A stretch of 64,000 nucleotides of DNA from Planomonospora sp. ID67723 (GCF_015711605.1 NZ_JABTEZ010000002.1:1488001-1552000); one strand, 5' to 3'; shown: positions 30,201 to 38,121, numbered from the stretch's first letter. Numbers and translations: made by a program. The notes: a model not told the origin generated them from the letters alone.

Positions 30201-30828
30201 CGACGTTGGAGACGGCCTTCACCGCGACCCACAGCCCGCTCGCCCGGGACGCCGCGATCGCATGGCGGCCCAGGTCGAGCAGTTCCTGGACGCTGCCAGG
30301 GTGGACGATCGGCATGCCGAGGGCGGCGAGCGCGCTCTCGGTGGCGGAGGGGAGCGTGGAGGACTTGCACGTCGGGTCGTCGCCGCACAGGGCGATCAGT
30401 CCGCCCTCGGGATGGGCGCCGACGAAGTTGCCGTGCCGGAAGGCGTCGGCCGCGCGGTCCACGCCCGGGGCCTTGCCGTACCAGACGCCCAGCACGCCGG
30501 CCTTGCGCGGCCGGGGGAGCGTGGGCACGAGCTGGCTGCCCCAGACGGCGGTGGCGCCCAGCTCTTCGTTCTGGCCGGGCCGGTGCACCACGTCGAGTGG
30601 CTCGGCGTGCCGGCGGGCGCGGGCCAGCTCCAGGTCGAAGCCGCCCAGCGGCGACCCCGGGTAGCCGGACACCATCGCGCCCGTGTCGAGTCCGGCGCGG
30701 CGGTCGGCACGCATCTGGTCGAGGATCACCCGCACCAGCGCCTGCGTGCCGCTCATGAAGACCTGGCCCTCATCGAGGAGGTACCGGTCGTCGGGAGTGA
30801 TCTCGCGGGAGTCTGCGAAGATCGTCAT
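27220..30828 (-). CDS. Indolepyruvate ferredoxin oxidoreductase, fused alpha/beta (2-oxoacid oxidoreductase)
   Basis: A 1,202-residue single-chain enzyme that oxidatively decarboxylates aryl or branched 2-oxoacids to acyl-CoA with reduction of ferredoxin, using thiamine diphosphate. The N-terminal part has the pyruvate-oxidoreductase-like fold (GYPGSPLGGFDLEL). The middle has the thiamine-binding region (PFFCSGCPHNRST, GIGCHTM, GGEGTQWIG). Next is a cysteine cluster for Fe-S centres (CEGCGDCAKKSEC, then CNKDYSCVEGDCPSF). A gamma-type domain (GIGGTGVVSVAQILG) follows, and a C-terminal domain (MRRVRGTKLDPFG). Five 15-base repeats add a PVTEA-repeat spacer near residue 1020. The ATG has only a weak GGGAC upstream. 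An Lrp regulator is divergent, suggesting control by an amino acid. Confidence 0.9.
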   Translation of the reverse strand: MTIFADSREITPDDRYLLDEGQVFMSGTQALVRVILDQMRADRRAGLDTGAMVSGYPGSPLGGFDLELARARRHAEPLDVVHRPGQNEELGATAVWGSQLVPTLPRPRKAGVLGVWYGKAPGVDRAADAFRHGNFVGAHPEGGLIALCGDDPTCKSSTLPSATESALAALGMPIVHPGSVQELLDLGRHAIAASRASGLWVAVKAVSNVVDGTGTVSVGHDRVVPVMPDAGNGNGGGYGVEYQGRPYRHMPNATLLTPWSLEMERTLVGPRTELARAYARENGLNRITADPADAWLGIVASGTAYYDVREGFRKLGVTPEEAGVRLLKIGMIWPLEPEIVRTFARGLEEIMVVEEKAPLLETLVKDVLYGTANAPRVLGKLDENGARLIPQEGGVDADLAAKAIAFRLRRKGVTTLQGTTGQDASDLGDRVARSLAVISRPEPLKLLTAQRTPFFCSGCPHNRSTAVPDGAPVGAGIGCHTMVVINPEGKGTLTGLTQMGGEGTQWIGQAPFTDTPHIFQNLGDGTFHHSGSLAVRAAVGAGVNITYKILYNSAVAMTGGQTIQPSLAVADLTRWLEVEGVRRVIVTTDEPARYRGVRLAPIAEVRDRSALEDAQRELAAIPGVTVLVHDQQCAAEKRRLRKKGALPDPVRRVAINQRVCEGCGDCAKKSECLSVLPVETEFGRKTEIHQSSCNKDYSCVEGDCPSFVTVVPGKAGKAGRRAVPAPPELPAPEVRDGEATIRLVGIGGTGVVSVAQILGTAALLDGKQSRGLDQTGLAQKGGTVVSDILIFDGEGDRSGQASAASVDAYLALDLIGATDPKHLRTADRDRTVAVVSTSLVPTGSMVLDPSTHLTELGSPIGALEARTRREMNVYLDAEELAQAIFGDHMPANTIVIGAAWQRGLIPLSLESIERAIRTGGGKSAEKTVAAFHWGRAVVADPEAVARATGSPSAAAAAGRPSEEVLRLVGSVGAAEGSELHRLLMVRVPDLVAYQDLRYAAGYADAVREVLVRERRGHRPVSEAPVTEAPVTEASITETPVTEAYARHLHRLMAYKDEYEVARLHLDPAERARIAAEFGPGAKISYNLHPPLLRALGMKRKIRLGTWFDPAFRLLYGMRRVRGTKLDPFGMAGVRRVERELVAEYTRDVHRALEHLSPETVGQVRELAELPEMIRGYEHVKLGNVAAYRERAAALLGRLGSGR
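27701..27775 (-). repeat. Five 15-base tandem repeats inside the oxidoreductase gene
   Basis: Units at 27701-27715, 27716-27730, 27731-27745, 27746-27760 and 27761-27775 are variants of GCCTCGGTGACGGGG. Three are identical. Read on the gene strand they encode PVSEA-PVTEA-PVTEA-SITET-PVTEA, a flexible acidic insert between two structured parts. The multiple of three keeps the frame, so copy-number change would alter only linker length. Confidence 0.9.
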
Positions 30829-30927
30829 GCTGTGGTCCCGTCTGTCGGCCCCGCTTGGATTGCGGCAAGGTTATGTCACGAGGGGCGGAATCCGATGCCA
30901 ACATTCGTGCTCACTTGCACTCGCATT

Positions 30928-30940
30928 AGCATCTGATGCT
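30928..30940. promoter_or_regulatory. Dyad AGCATCTGATGCT at the Lrp start, candidate operator
   Basis: AGCAT-CTG-ATGCT is a perfect five-base inverted repeat ending directly before the Lrp ATG and within the 112-base gap shared with the divergent oxidoreductase gene. Lrp/AsnC proteins often bind such dyads to regulate themselves and their neighbour. If used, it would lie on the 5' end of the Lrp mRNA, which may be leaderless or nearly so. Confidence 0.4.
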
Positions 30941-31393
30941 ATGGACAACCTCGATCGCGCAATCCTCGCTCTTCTCCAGGTCGAGGGACGGCTGAGCAAC
31001 CAGGAACTGGCCGAGCGAGTACGGCTGACGCCCTCGCCCTGCCTGCGCAGGGTCCGCAATCTGGAAGAGTCCGGAGTGATCAGCGGCTACCGGGCCGTGG
31101 TCGACCCGGTCGCCGTGGGGCGCGGTTTCCAGGTGCTGGCCTACGTCGAGCTGGCGGGCCAGGACGCCGAGACCGTCACCGCCTTCGAGGCGGCCGTCAT
31201 GGAGATCGAGGACGTGGTCGAGTGCCTGCGAATGTTCGGCCGCCCCGACTACGTGCTCCGGGTCGCGGTGCCCGACATGGAGGCCTACAGTCAGCTCCGG
31301 CTGGAGCGGCTCGGCCGCCTGCCCGGCCTGGACAAGCTCACCTCCCAGATCGCCATGAAGGCTCTCAAACCCGGCGGCGTGCTGCCGTTGTGA
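30941..31393 (+). CDS. Lrp/AsnC family transcriptional regulator
   Basis: 150 residues from ATG 30941. The N-terminal HTH reads MDNLDRAILALLQVEGRLSN followed by QELAERVRLTPSPCLRRVRNLEESGVISGY, with the AsnC-type effector/oligomerisation (RAM) domain behind it (VLAYVELAGQD, VECLRMFGRPDYVLRV). Lrp proteins form octamers that wrap DNA and respond to amino acids. It is divergent from the indolepyruvate oxidoreductase gene, which acts on amino-acid-derived 2-oxoacids, so control of that gene is a reasonable inference. No ribosome binding site precedes the ATG. Confidence 0.9.
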   Translation: MDNLDRAILALLQVEGRLSNQELAERVRLTPSPCLRRVRNLEESGVISGYRAVVDPVAVGRGFQVLAYVELAGQDAETVTAFEAAVMEIEDVVECLRMFGRPDYVLRVAVPDMEAYSQLRLERLGRLPGLDKLTSQIAMKALKPGGVLPL

Positions 31394-31562
31394 GGACTCC
31401 GGAGAGGCCTCGGACCGGTGGCGTGTGCTCGTGAGGCAAGCCACTTCACTGGGTTCTCACCACGGCCGTGCGGGGGCGATCTCTCACGACGGCCTCCTGA
31501 CCGGAGGCGGAACGGCTTCCGGCGTCACCGCCGGGGCCAGTGATGATTCGGGAGAGTTTTCA

Positions 31563-31811
31563 ATGCCATCGTCGATGCGGCAGCGTGTCGCGCCCGTGGA
31601 GGCCGCACCGCCCCGGCGCCGGGCACCGGGCATGGCCTGGTTCGCCGACCTCGCCGTCCGCAACAAGATCCTGCTGAGCCTGTCGGGCGTGGTCGGGGTG
31701 AGCCTGGCGACCTCGACGGTGGCCCGGGCCCCGCGGGCCGTCGGCGAGCTGTCCCGGATGTCGGGTGAGCTGCGCGAGCTGCGCGAGCTGGTCGCCGGGT
31801 TCCGCTACTGA
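31563..31811 (+). pseudogene. Collapsed methyl-accepting chemotaxis protein gene
   Basis: From ATG 31563 (GGGAGAG seven bases upstream) comes an 82-residue product. Its first part (MAWFADLAVRNKILLSLSGVVGV) is the cytoplasmic start and first membrane helix of an MCP. Its last part (GELSRMSGELRELRELVAGFRY) matches the typical extreme C-terminus of actinobacterial MCPs. The sensor domain, second membrane helix, HAMP and signalling hairpin (about 400 residues) are missing. The frame is preserved, which points to a precise internal deletion. Whether the mini-protein is made is unknown. The upstream part of the open frame (31425-31562) has no coding support. Confidence 0.6.
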
Positions 31812-31870
31812 GTCCCCGCAGCGCGGGCGCCGAGGACAGGGCCGGCAGGCATGACGAGACCCGGTTCCGG

Positions 31871-32737
31871 CTAGGCGTCCCGGTAGTGGTCGTGGATCTC
31901 GGGAAGTCGCTGGAAGCCGGCTGACTTGTAGGTGGCGACGGCGCCGACATTGAAGCTCGGGGTGCAGACGATCGCGCTCGACGAGCCCAGCTCCCGGAGC
32001 GCGGCCGCCGCGGCGACGGTGATCGCCTCGCCGTAGCCGTGACCGCGATGTCCCCGGTGCACGCCCATCGGCTCGAGCAACCCGGGCTTACCCGGACCGG
32101 CCGACCACACCGTCACCGCCGCCACCGCGTCGCCCCGGCCGTCGTAGGCGACCAGACACCGGGCGTCGGCGTACGGCAGTCCGGCCGCCATCGCGTGCCA
32201 GCGCTCGTCCGTGAACGTCGATCCGTCGAACGACGCCCGCTGTACGGCGGTCCGCACGTGCGCCTGCTCCGGCCCGATCACCTCGATCCGCACGCCTGGG
32301 TCCTTCACCGGCTTCGTGAGGTCGCGGCGCAGCGGCGTCCACGGCTCGTCGGCGTGCCAGCCGTCCTTCGACAGCAGATCTTGGACCATGGTGCACATCG
32401 AAGCGTCGACGTGCACCTTCCCGTCGACCAGCACGCCGCGCTCCGGCTCGGTGACGTCCTCGACCAGCTGCTGCGCCAGCTCCTCGTCCCGCTGAGCGGC
32501 CGGCGCGACCGCCAGCCGCAACAGCGCGGGATGGTCCAGCAGCCCGACGGCGAGAATCTGTCCGTCCCGGCTCCACGTCCGGACCGCCGCAGCCGTCGCC
32601 TCCGCACCGAACCGCCAGAACCAGCCCAGGTCCCCCGGATGCAGTTGCATCGGCGCCCCGTCGTGCTGCCACTTCCGCAGCGCGCCCACAACCTCGCTCA
32701 GCCCGTCGACTCCCGGCTCACCCACCGCAATCGCCAT
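31871..32737 (-). CDS. GNAT family N-acetyltransferase
   Basis: 288 residues from ATG 32737. The C-terminal half is a GNAT fold: VAAVTVWSAGPGKPGLLEPMGVH followed by the acetyl-CoA loop HRGHGYGEAITVAAAAALRELG and a final CTPSFNVGAVATYKSAGF. The N-terminal half, with WFWRFG and LPWWS-like segments, resembles the degenerate first GNAT copy of two-domain acetyltransferases. Substrate unknown. The ribosome binding site is weak (GGGG two bases before ATG, GGTGGGG further up). The region upstream (32839-32860) contains TGACCCC repeated three times in tandem. Confidence 0.8.
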   Translation of the reverse strand: MAIAVGEPGVDGLSEVVGALRKWQHDGAPMQLHPGDLGWFWRFGAEATAAAVRTWSRDGQILAVGLLDHPALLRLAVAPAAQRDEELAQQLVEDVTEPERGVLVDGKVHVDASMCTMVQDLLSKDGWHADEPWTPLRRDLTKPVKDPGVRIEVIGPEQAHVRTAVQRASFDGSTFTDERWHAMAAGLPYADARCLVAYDGRGDAVAAVTVWSAGPGKPGLLEPMGVHRGHRGHGYGEAITVAAAAALRELGSSSAIVCTPSFNVGAVATYKSAGFQRLPEIHDHYRDA

Positions 32738-32966
32738 ATCCCCGATCACACCCCACCGCAGGGGCAGTCCGCACCCGGTTTTCCGGCCGGTCGGCGCGGT
32801 GGGGAGTGAGAGTCCGCCGTCCGCTCGCAAGCATGCGGTGACCCCTGACCCCTGACCCCTGGCCACGTCCACCGGCGACCCACCTGAGCGATGCTTTCGA
32901 CCTGCGGATCGGACGGTCCGCGCCCGAGGGTTGTTTGCCGGGAGTCTGGAGGGGGAGTCGGTCGGC

Positions 32967-33446
32967 ATGGGAGAGCGAACGGGCCGGGTAACGGCCGCCA
33001 TGAGCGGGGACCTCGTGCGGGGCGGTCTTGGCGGGATGCTCGCCACCGCCGCCATGAGCGTGGTGATGGTCGCCGGGGACCTGGCCGGGCTGATGCGCGA
33101 CCAGCCCCCCAAGCGCATCACCCGCGCGTTCCTGCCCGGAGGGCGGTACCGGCCCAAGCCGGGTGAGGGGGTGCTCGGCGCCGTCGCGCACGTCGGGTTC
33201 GGCGCCGCCGGCGGGGCGTTGTTCGGCCTCCTGGCCGGGGAACGCCGCCCGCCGGTCCCGGTGGGCGTCGGGTACGGCCTGGCGATCTGGCTGGCCAGCT
33301 ACCAGGGATGGGTTCCCGGCCTCGGCATCCTGCCACCGATCTCCCGGGACAGACCGGGCCGGGTCGCGGTGATGGGGGCGGCGCACGTGGTGTACGGCGC
33401 CGCGCTCGCCGCCGCGGTTAGCCGCCTCAACCGGGAACGGGGGTAG
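32967..33446 (+). CDS. Small multi-pass membrane protein
   Basis: 159 residues from ATG 32967 (GGGGGAG ten bases upstream). About four hydrophobic stretches are visible: GGMLATAAMSVVMVAG, HVGFGAAGGALFGLLAG, VGVGYGLAIWLASYQGWVPGLG and GAAHVVYGAALAAAV. Pattern and length resemble uncharacterised YqhR/DUF1440- or DUF6789-like membrane proteins. No catalytic motif is visible and no neighbour suggests a role. An ATG at 33000 is an alternative start. Confidence 0.65.
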   Translation: MGERTGRVTAAMSGDLVRGGLGGMLATAAMSVVMVAGDLAGLMRDQPPKRITRAFLPGGRYRPKPGEGVLGAVAHVGFGAAGGALFGLLAGERRPPVPVGVGYGLAIWLASYQGWVPGLGILPPISRDRPGRVAVMGAAHVVYGAALAAAVSRLNRERG

Positions 33447-33474
33447 CGGCCCCATGCGTGTGCATCCGGCGGAC

Positions 33475-34074
33475 TCAGTGCTCGGCGAAGCGGATGGCCT
33501 GCAGCCGGTCCGCGGCGGACCGGTCGAGGATCGTGGCACTCGCCATCGGGGGAAGGGCTCCGGCGCGGGCGCGGGTGACGAGCCGCTGCCAGCGGCGGCA
33601 GTGCCGGACGAACAGGCCGGGGGTCACGACCCGGCCCCGGGAGACCTGCCCCTCGCGTGCGACCCCGGGCTCCACGTCGAGCAGGATCAGGTGCATCTCG
33701 GCGCCGCCGAGCCGGGCGACCCAGGCCAGGCCGTGCATGATGTGCGGCCAGGTGCCCCGGCTGTGCGCGACGACCGCGCGACCGCCGAGCACGGCGCGGG
33801 CGATGCGCGTCATGTGGGTGGCGTGCACGATCGGGGTGCGCAGGCGGGGCGGGAGCGAGACGAGGCGGGGCGCCCACCAGGCACGGGACTGCCGCGAGTC
33901 GATCACCACGGTGTCACCGGCCGTCACCGGCCCGGTCTCGTCGCCGCGCAGGCCGTACAGGCGGTCCAGCAGGGTGCTCTTGCCCGCGCCGGGGAGACCG
34001 GTGAGCAGCACCAGCGATCCGGCCGGGTAGGTGAGATCCTCGACGGACGACGAGCAGGCCGGAGTGACGGCCAT
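33475..34074 (-). CDS. P-loop ATP-binding protein / small-molecule kinase-like
   Basis: 199 residues from ATG 34074 (GAGG eight bases upstream; the frame extends to 34275 without support). Walker A GLPGAGKSTLLDRLYG lies near residue 25, DTVVIDSRQSR provides the strand-2 acid, and GGRAVVAHSRGT the next strand. It resembles AAA_33 / zeta-toxin-like or gluconate-kinase-like phosphotransferases. No antitoxin-like partner is adjacent, so a toxin role is not supported. The C-terminal half (MHLILLDVEPGVAREGQV) keeps the lid-like arginine region. Substrate unknown. Confidence 0.75.
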   Translation of the reverse strand: MAVTPACSSSVEDLTYPAGSLVLLTGLPGAGKSTLLDRLYGLRGDETGPVTAGDTVVIDSRQSRAWWAPRLVSLPPRLRTPIVHATHMTRIARAVLGGRAVVAHSRGTWPHIMHGLAWVARLGGAEMHLILLDVEPGVAREGQVSRGRVVTPGLFVRHCRRWQRLVTRARAGALPPMASATILDRSAADRLQAIRFAEH

Positions 34075-34316
34075 CGCATGTACCTCGCATGGGGATAGGG
34101 GGAGACGTCCTCCCATCATGGGGGCCGCGCGGACCACACGTGCACGTGCGCGCTCCCGGAGGAGCCCCCTAGTCCCCCGCGGGCGGCCGGCCCGGTGTGT
34201 GGGTTCACCGGACCGGCCGCCCGGCTCCGGGATGGCGGGAAGGGGGGCGGGGCACGGGGAGTGGACGGGGCGCAAGGGCGGGACCGTCGGCGGGAGGCCG
34301 GTGGAGCCCTACCGCG

Positions 34317-35480
34317 TCAGTAGGAACTCGGCGGGGTCGTCGCGGTCGCGGATGGTGTGGCGCTGGGCGTCGCCGTGGCGCCGCCCCCCGCTCCGGCAGG
34401 GCGGATCAGGCCGAGCAGGCCGTGCGTGCCGCCGTCGCTGCCCGCGCTGAACCACAGGGCGTTCTCGCCGCCCACCGCTGCGGTGCCGGGTTCCAGGTCC
34501 CACAGGCCGCCCAGGACGATCGGCCTGCCGTCGGCGGCACGCAGGGCCCCGAGCGGGCGGCCGTTGCGCGGGTTGTAGGCGAGGATCCGCCCGTCGCCGA
34601 AGTTGCCCACCAGCAGCGCCCCCGACATGCGGCCGAAGCCGCGCGGGGCGAGCGTCATCGCCCAGGGGGCGTTCAGTGCGCCGCGGGCGGCGAAGCGGCC
34701 CACGAACCGGCCGTCGCCGTCGAACTGGCTGACGAACCCCTTGCCGGGCCCGGCCACGGACTTCCCCGTCTCCGGGTCGCGCTTGGCGTAGGCCACGAGG
34801 ATGGAGCGGCCCACCACCTCGACGTTGAACGCCGAGTAGTCGTCGGGCAGGCCGGGATCGCGGAACGCGCGGCGGTGCGTGCGCAGGTGGTTGAAGTCAC
34901 CGTCGAAGACGTGCACGCGGTTGTTGGCGAAGTCGGCGGCCAGCAGGCGCGGGCCCCGGTTGGTCTGGGCCATGGCCAGTCCCTTGAAGTCGGCGCCGCG
35001 CACGAACGCTCCGATGATCGCGTCGTCGGCGTCGGCCTGGGCGTTCCAGCCGGTGATCGCCCCGCTGGGGCTGGCGAAGATGAACGTCGCGGGGCCGGAC
35101 CCGCCGGCGCCCTTCACCACGAACTCCTGGCCCGGGTTGACCACCTGCCCGGTGGGCCGGCCACCGGGGATGCGGACCCGGGTCCTCTCCTGCTGCACGG
35201 TGCCCTGGCCGCCGGAGTAGACCGTGGCCAGGTCGCTGCCGGTGGCCGAGACCCACAGCGTCTTCCCCATGGCCAGCCCCCACGGGTTGACCAGCGTGGG
35301 GTCGGTGACCGCCGCCCGGCCCTTCACGTCCGAGACCAGGTTGGCGACGGCGTAGCGGTTGGGGGTCTGAAGGCGGTCGGGGGTCCGAAGGCGGTCGGGG
35401 GTCTGGGGCGTTCCGGCGTGCGCCGTACCGGCTCCGAGAGCCAGCAGTGCCGTGCATACCGCGACGATGCGTACACGCAT
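34317..35480 (-). CDS. Secreted TIGR03118 family protein (beta-propeller-like)
   Basis: 387 residues with an ATG preceded by GAGGAGGCACCG. A signal peptide (MRVRIVAVCTALLALGAGTAHA) is followed by three copies of a TPDRLRTPDRLQTPNRY-like segment, then the TIGR03118 body: VSDVKGRAAVTDPTLVNPWG, PSGAITGWN, RLLAADFANNRVHVFDG, ALLVGNFGDGRILAYNP, GGLWDLEPG and ENALWFSAG. The repeating strand patterns suggest a propeller, and the biochemical role of the family is unknown to me. The C-terminus ends in a threonine/serine/proline tail. It lies 72 bases downstream of the double-MerR gene on the same strand and may be its target. Confidence 0.85.
   Translation of the reverse strand: MRVRIVAVCTALLALGAGTAHAGTPQTPDRLRTPDRLQTPNRYAVANLVSDVKGRAAVTDPTLVNPWGLAMGKTLWVSATGSDLATVYSGGQGTVQQERTRVRIPGGRPTGQVVNPGQEFVVKGAGGSGPATFIFASPSGAITGWNAQADADDAIIGAFVRGADFKGLAMAQTNRGPRLLAADFANNRVHVFDGDFNHLRTHRRAFRDPGLPDDYSAFNVEVVGRSILVAYAKRDPETGKSVAGPGKGFVSQFDGDGRFVGRFAARGALNAPWAMTLAPRGFGRMSGALLVGNFGDGRILAYNPRNGRPLGALRAADGRPIVLGGLWDLEPGTAAVGGENALWFSAGSDGGTHGLLGLIRPAGAGGGATATPSATPSATATTPPSSY
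35361..35404 (-). repeat. 18-base repeats in the TIGR03118 gene
   Basis: GGGGGTCTGAAGGCGGTC (35361-35378), GGGGGTCCGAAGGCGGTC (35379-35396) and a partial third unit encode the repeated TPDRL/TPNRY hexapeptides right after the signal peptide. They keep the frame and vary only spacer length. Confidence 0.85.
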
Positions 35481-35552
35481 CGGTGCCTCCTCTGCTCGGG
35501 AGTGCTGTCGCCGCGAGATACGCGTGGGGCGCGTGCCCGGTTCAGAGCCGCT

Positions 35553-36323
35553 CTAGCAGCCGGGCGCCGGCCGCAGGGCGTCCCGGTGGCCGGAGACGGA
35601 GTCTTCGCCGGTGACGGGGGTGATGTAGCGGTGCAGATGGCTGGAGCCTTCGAGCATGGCCGCCGCCCGTTGCGCCAGCCCCGTCCTGCGTTGCGCGATG
35701 GCCGCGCGGAGCGCGTCGCTGCCGCCCGTCCGGCGCAGGCCGTCGAGCACGGGCCGGATCTGGGCGAAGGAGTAACGGCTCTGCCGGAGCATGTCGATCA
35801 TCCGCGCGTCCCGCACGTCGGCCGGGCTGAAACGGCGGTACCCGGTGCCCCGCTCGCGCTCGGGTGCCAGCAGGCCGGCGTGCTCCCACACCCGCAGGGC
35901 GGAGGTGCGCACGCCGAGGCGGGCGGCCACCTCGCCGATGCGCATGCCCGATCGCGGCAGCGCCGGGGTGTCCGGGGGCTGAGCCGCGAGCGCCGCGAGC
36001 GCCTCGCTCGCGGCCTGGAGGGAGAGCCGCTGCTCGTGCAGGGCGGCATGGCCGGCGTTCACGAGCGCGAGCGCCGCGGGGAGGTCGCCCGCATGAACGG
36101 CCTGCATGATCGACCGGGCGGTGTCCGGCCCGTACCCTCTGGCCAGGGCCCGGTAGGTGAGCAGGGCCCGGCGGTGCCGGTCGTCGAACCTGCGGTAGCC
36201 GGCGGGGGAGCGCGGGGTGGGCGGCAGGATGCCCGCATCGCCGTAGTTGCGGATCTGCTGGGTCGAGACGCCCGCCAGCCGCGCCAGGTCGACGGGGCGA
36301 AGGCCCGCTCCCTCCCGGCTCAT
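35553..36323 (-). CDS. Double-MerR-domain transcriptional regulator (TioE-like)
   Basis: 256 residues from ATG 36323, with GGGAGG eight bases upstream. Two MerR helix-turn-helix domains occur in one chain. The first is near residues 7-75: LRPVDLARLAGVSTQQIRNYGDAG, with GYRRFDDRHRR. The second is near 125-195: MRIGEVAARLGVRTSALRVWEHAGLL, with GYRRFSPADVRDARMIDML. This arrangement matches what is annotated as the TioE family in actinobacteria. A normal MerR has one domain and dimerises; this protein could bind its operator as a monomer or bridge two sites. No metal-binding cysteines are seen; the only cysteine is at the C-terminus. Confidence 0.88.
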   Translation of the reverse strand: MSREGAGLRPVDLARLAGVSTQQIRNYGDAGILPPTPRSPAGYRRFDDRHRRALLTYRALARGYGPDTARSIMQAVHAGDLPAALALVNAGHAALHEQRLSLQAASEALAALAAQPPDTPALPRSGMRIGEVAARLGVRTSALRVWEHAGLLAPERERGTGYRRFSPADVRDARMIDMLRQSRYSFAQIRPVLDGLRRTGGSDALRAAIAQRRTGLAQRAAAMLEGSSHLHRYITPVTGEDSVSGHRDALRPAPGC

Positions 36324-36538
36324 CTGCCCGCCCTCCCGGTGACAGGGGTCATCCAACGATTTGAGGGTCCGCTGGAAGCCTGCTGGCCGCGACGCCTGCG
36401 ATGGATGAAAAGTATCAACTCCTTGCTTCAAGGGAAACGTGAAGGCGCGAATGCCGGTGACCGCAATGGACCGGAAGCACCCGCTCGCCGGGTGCCACCG
36501 GACGACGGTCGCCGGCCGGGGCCGGCGGACCGGACGGC

Positions 36539-37159
36539 TCAGGCGCCCGGGCGGAGCGCGGCCGCCTCGGCGGCCAGCTTCTCGATGCGGGCGTAGTCAC
36601 CGGTGGCCAGCGCGTCGGCCGGGGTGAGCCAGGTGCCGCCCACGCAGCCGACGTTCGGCAGCGCGAGATAGTCGGGGGCGGTGGCGAGCTTGATCCCGCC
36701 CGTGGGGCAGAAGCGCACGTCGGGCAGGGGGCCGCCCAGGGACTTCAGGTACGGCAACCCGCCCGCGGCCTCGGCGGGGAAGAACTTCATCTCGGTCAGC
36801 CCGCGCTCGGCCAGCGTCATGACCTCCGACGCGGTCGCCACGCCCGGCAGGAACGGCAGGCCGCTCGCCTCCATGGCGTCCACCAGGGCCGGGGTGCTGC
36901 CCGGGCTGACCAGGAACTTGGCGCCCGCCTCCACGGAGGCCAGCACGTCGTTCCTGGTCCGGACGGTCCCGGTGCCGATCACCGCCTCGGGGACCTCGGC
37001 GGCGATCCGCTTGACGGCCTTCAGCGCGGGGACCGTGCGCAGGGTGACCTCGATGACCGGCAGGCCGCCCGCCACCAGGGCGCGGGCCAGGGGCACCGCG
37101 GTCTCCAGGTCGTCGATGACGACGACCGGGACGACCGGGGCGATGTCGAGAAGGCTCAT
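36539..37159 (-). CDS. eda: 2-dehydro-3-deoxyphosphogluconate (KDPG) aldolase
   Basis: A 206-residue class I aldolase that splits KDPG into pyruvate and glyceraldehyde 3-phosphate, the last step of the Entner-Doudoroff pathway. Visible motifs are IEVTLRT with the catalytic Glu37, IGTGTVRT at 61-68, MKFFPAEAAGG with the Schiff-base Lys125, and CPTGGI for phosphate binding. Its ATG overlaps the glk stop (ATGA), so it is the last gene of the zwf-edd-glk-eda operon. Length is normal. The 215 bases downstream before the MerR gene contain nothing I recognise. Confidence 0.94.
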   Translation of the reverse strand: MSLLDIAPVVPVVVIDDLETAVPLARALVAGGLPVIEVTLRTVPALKAVKRIAAEVPEAVIGTGTVRTRNDVLASVEAGAKFLVSPGSTPALVDAMEASGLPFLPGVATASEVMTLAERGLTEMKFFPAEAAGGLPYLKSLGGPLPDVRFCPTGGIKLATAPDYLALPNVGCVGGTWLTPADALATGDYARIEKLAAEAAALRPGA

Positions 37160-38121
37160 GCGTACTCCAGGTTGGACGTGTTCGTCAGGCGCTGCTCCAG
37201 CCAGGCCGCCGCACCGGTGAGCGCGGGCTGGGGCGCCACGATCAGCGTGGTGGCGATGGCGGACAGGTAGTCGCCGAGGGTCGGGGTGGCCTCGAAGCGG
37301 CGGCGGAAGTCGCTGGCGCACACCCGCCCCACGATACGGGGCAGCACGCCGCCGCCGAGGTAGACCCCGCCCCGGGCGCCCATGGTCAGCGCGACGTTCC
37401 CGGCGAAGGTGCCGAGCAGGCCGCAGAAGACCTCGACGGTCTCGGCGCACAGCGAGTCGTCCAGCCGGGCCACGATGTCCGAGGCGGGCAGGTCCGGCGT
37501 GGTCACGCCGTTGACCAGCGCCAGCGCGTGGTACAGCCGGGTCAGTCCCGGTCCGGACAGCAGGTGCTCGGCCACCACGTGCTCCAGCCCCTCGGCGCGC
37601 AGCACCCGGACGACCTCGTGGTCCCGCTCGTCCAGGACCGGCACGGTCACGTGCCCGCCCTCGCACGGGACCGGCATCCATCCCTCCGCCACGGGCACCA
37701 GGCCCGCGACGCCGAGACCGGTCCCCGGGCCGAGCACCGCCTTGACCCCGCGCGCGGGCTCCGGCCCGCCGAGGGAGACCAGGTCGTCCCCGGCCAGGTG
37801 CGGCAGGGACGCGGCCAGGGCCTCGAAGTCGTTGAGCAGCTCGACGTGGGCGATCCCCAGGTCGCGGACCGAGCCCGACCACCCGGCGTTGGTCAGCCGG
37901 TAGCGGTCGCCGTCGACCGGACCGGCGATGGCGATGCAGGCCGCTCCCGGCTGAACTCCGCCCGCATGGTCTGCGAGATAGGCGGCTACGGCTTCGGGGA
38001 GGCCGGCGTGGTCTTTTCCTGCCAGTACGGCTATCGCCTCGGGCTGCCCACCGGCCTCGGTGACCAGACCGAACCGGGCGTTGGTGCCGCCGATGTCGGC
38101 GACGAGCCAGGGAGTCGTCAT
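37156..38121 (-). CDS. glk: Glucokinase, proteobacterial Glk type
   Basis: A 321-residue ATP-dependent glucokinase. The phosphate-binding opening [29 protein letters not shown] with the catalytic Asp, [13 protein letters not shown] and PCEGGHVT belong to the Glk family of Gammaproteobacteria/cyanobacteria. They are not of the ROK family (with its CGRxGC zinc motif) that supplies glucokinase in most actinobacteria. Start and stop overlap the neighbours as ATGA on both sides, so translation is coupled. It would produce glucose 6-phosphate for Zwf, which fits with glucose released by the alpha-glucosidase of this window. Confidence 0.93.
   Translation of the reverse strand: MTTPWLVADIGGTNARFGLVTEAGGQPEAIAVLAGKDHAGLPEAVAAYLADHAGGVQPGAACIAIAGPVDGDRYRLTNAGWSGSVRDLGIAHVELLNDFEALAASLPHLAGDDLVSLGGPEPARGVKAVLGPGTGLGVAGLVPVAEGWMPVPCEGGHVTVPVLDERDHEVVRVLRAEGLEHVVAEHLLSGPGLTRLYHALALVNGVTTPDLPASDIVARLDDSLCAETVEVFCGLLGTFAGNVALTMGARGGVYLGGGVLPRIVGRVCASDFRRRFEATPTLGDYLSAIATTLIVAPQPALTGAAAWLEQRLTNTSNLEYA

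Noticed and set aside
33475-34074. P-loop protein considered as a zeta-type toxin of a toxin-antitoxin pair
   Set aside because: No small antitoxin-like gene is adjacent; the neighbours are a membrane protein (convergent) and a distant secreted protein.
35553-36323. Double-MerR gene considered as a fusion by frameshift or assembly error
   Set aside because: The frame is continuous, both domains are intact and the architecture is known in other actinobacterial regulators.
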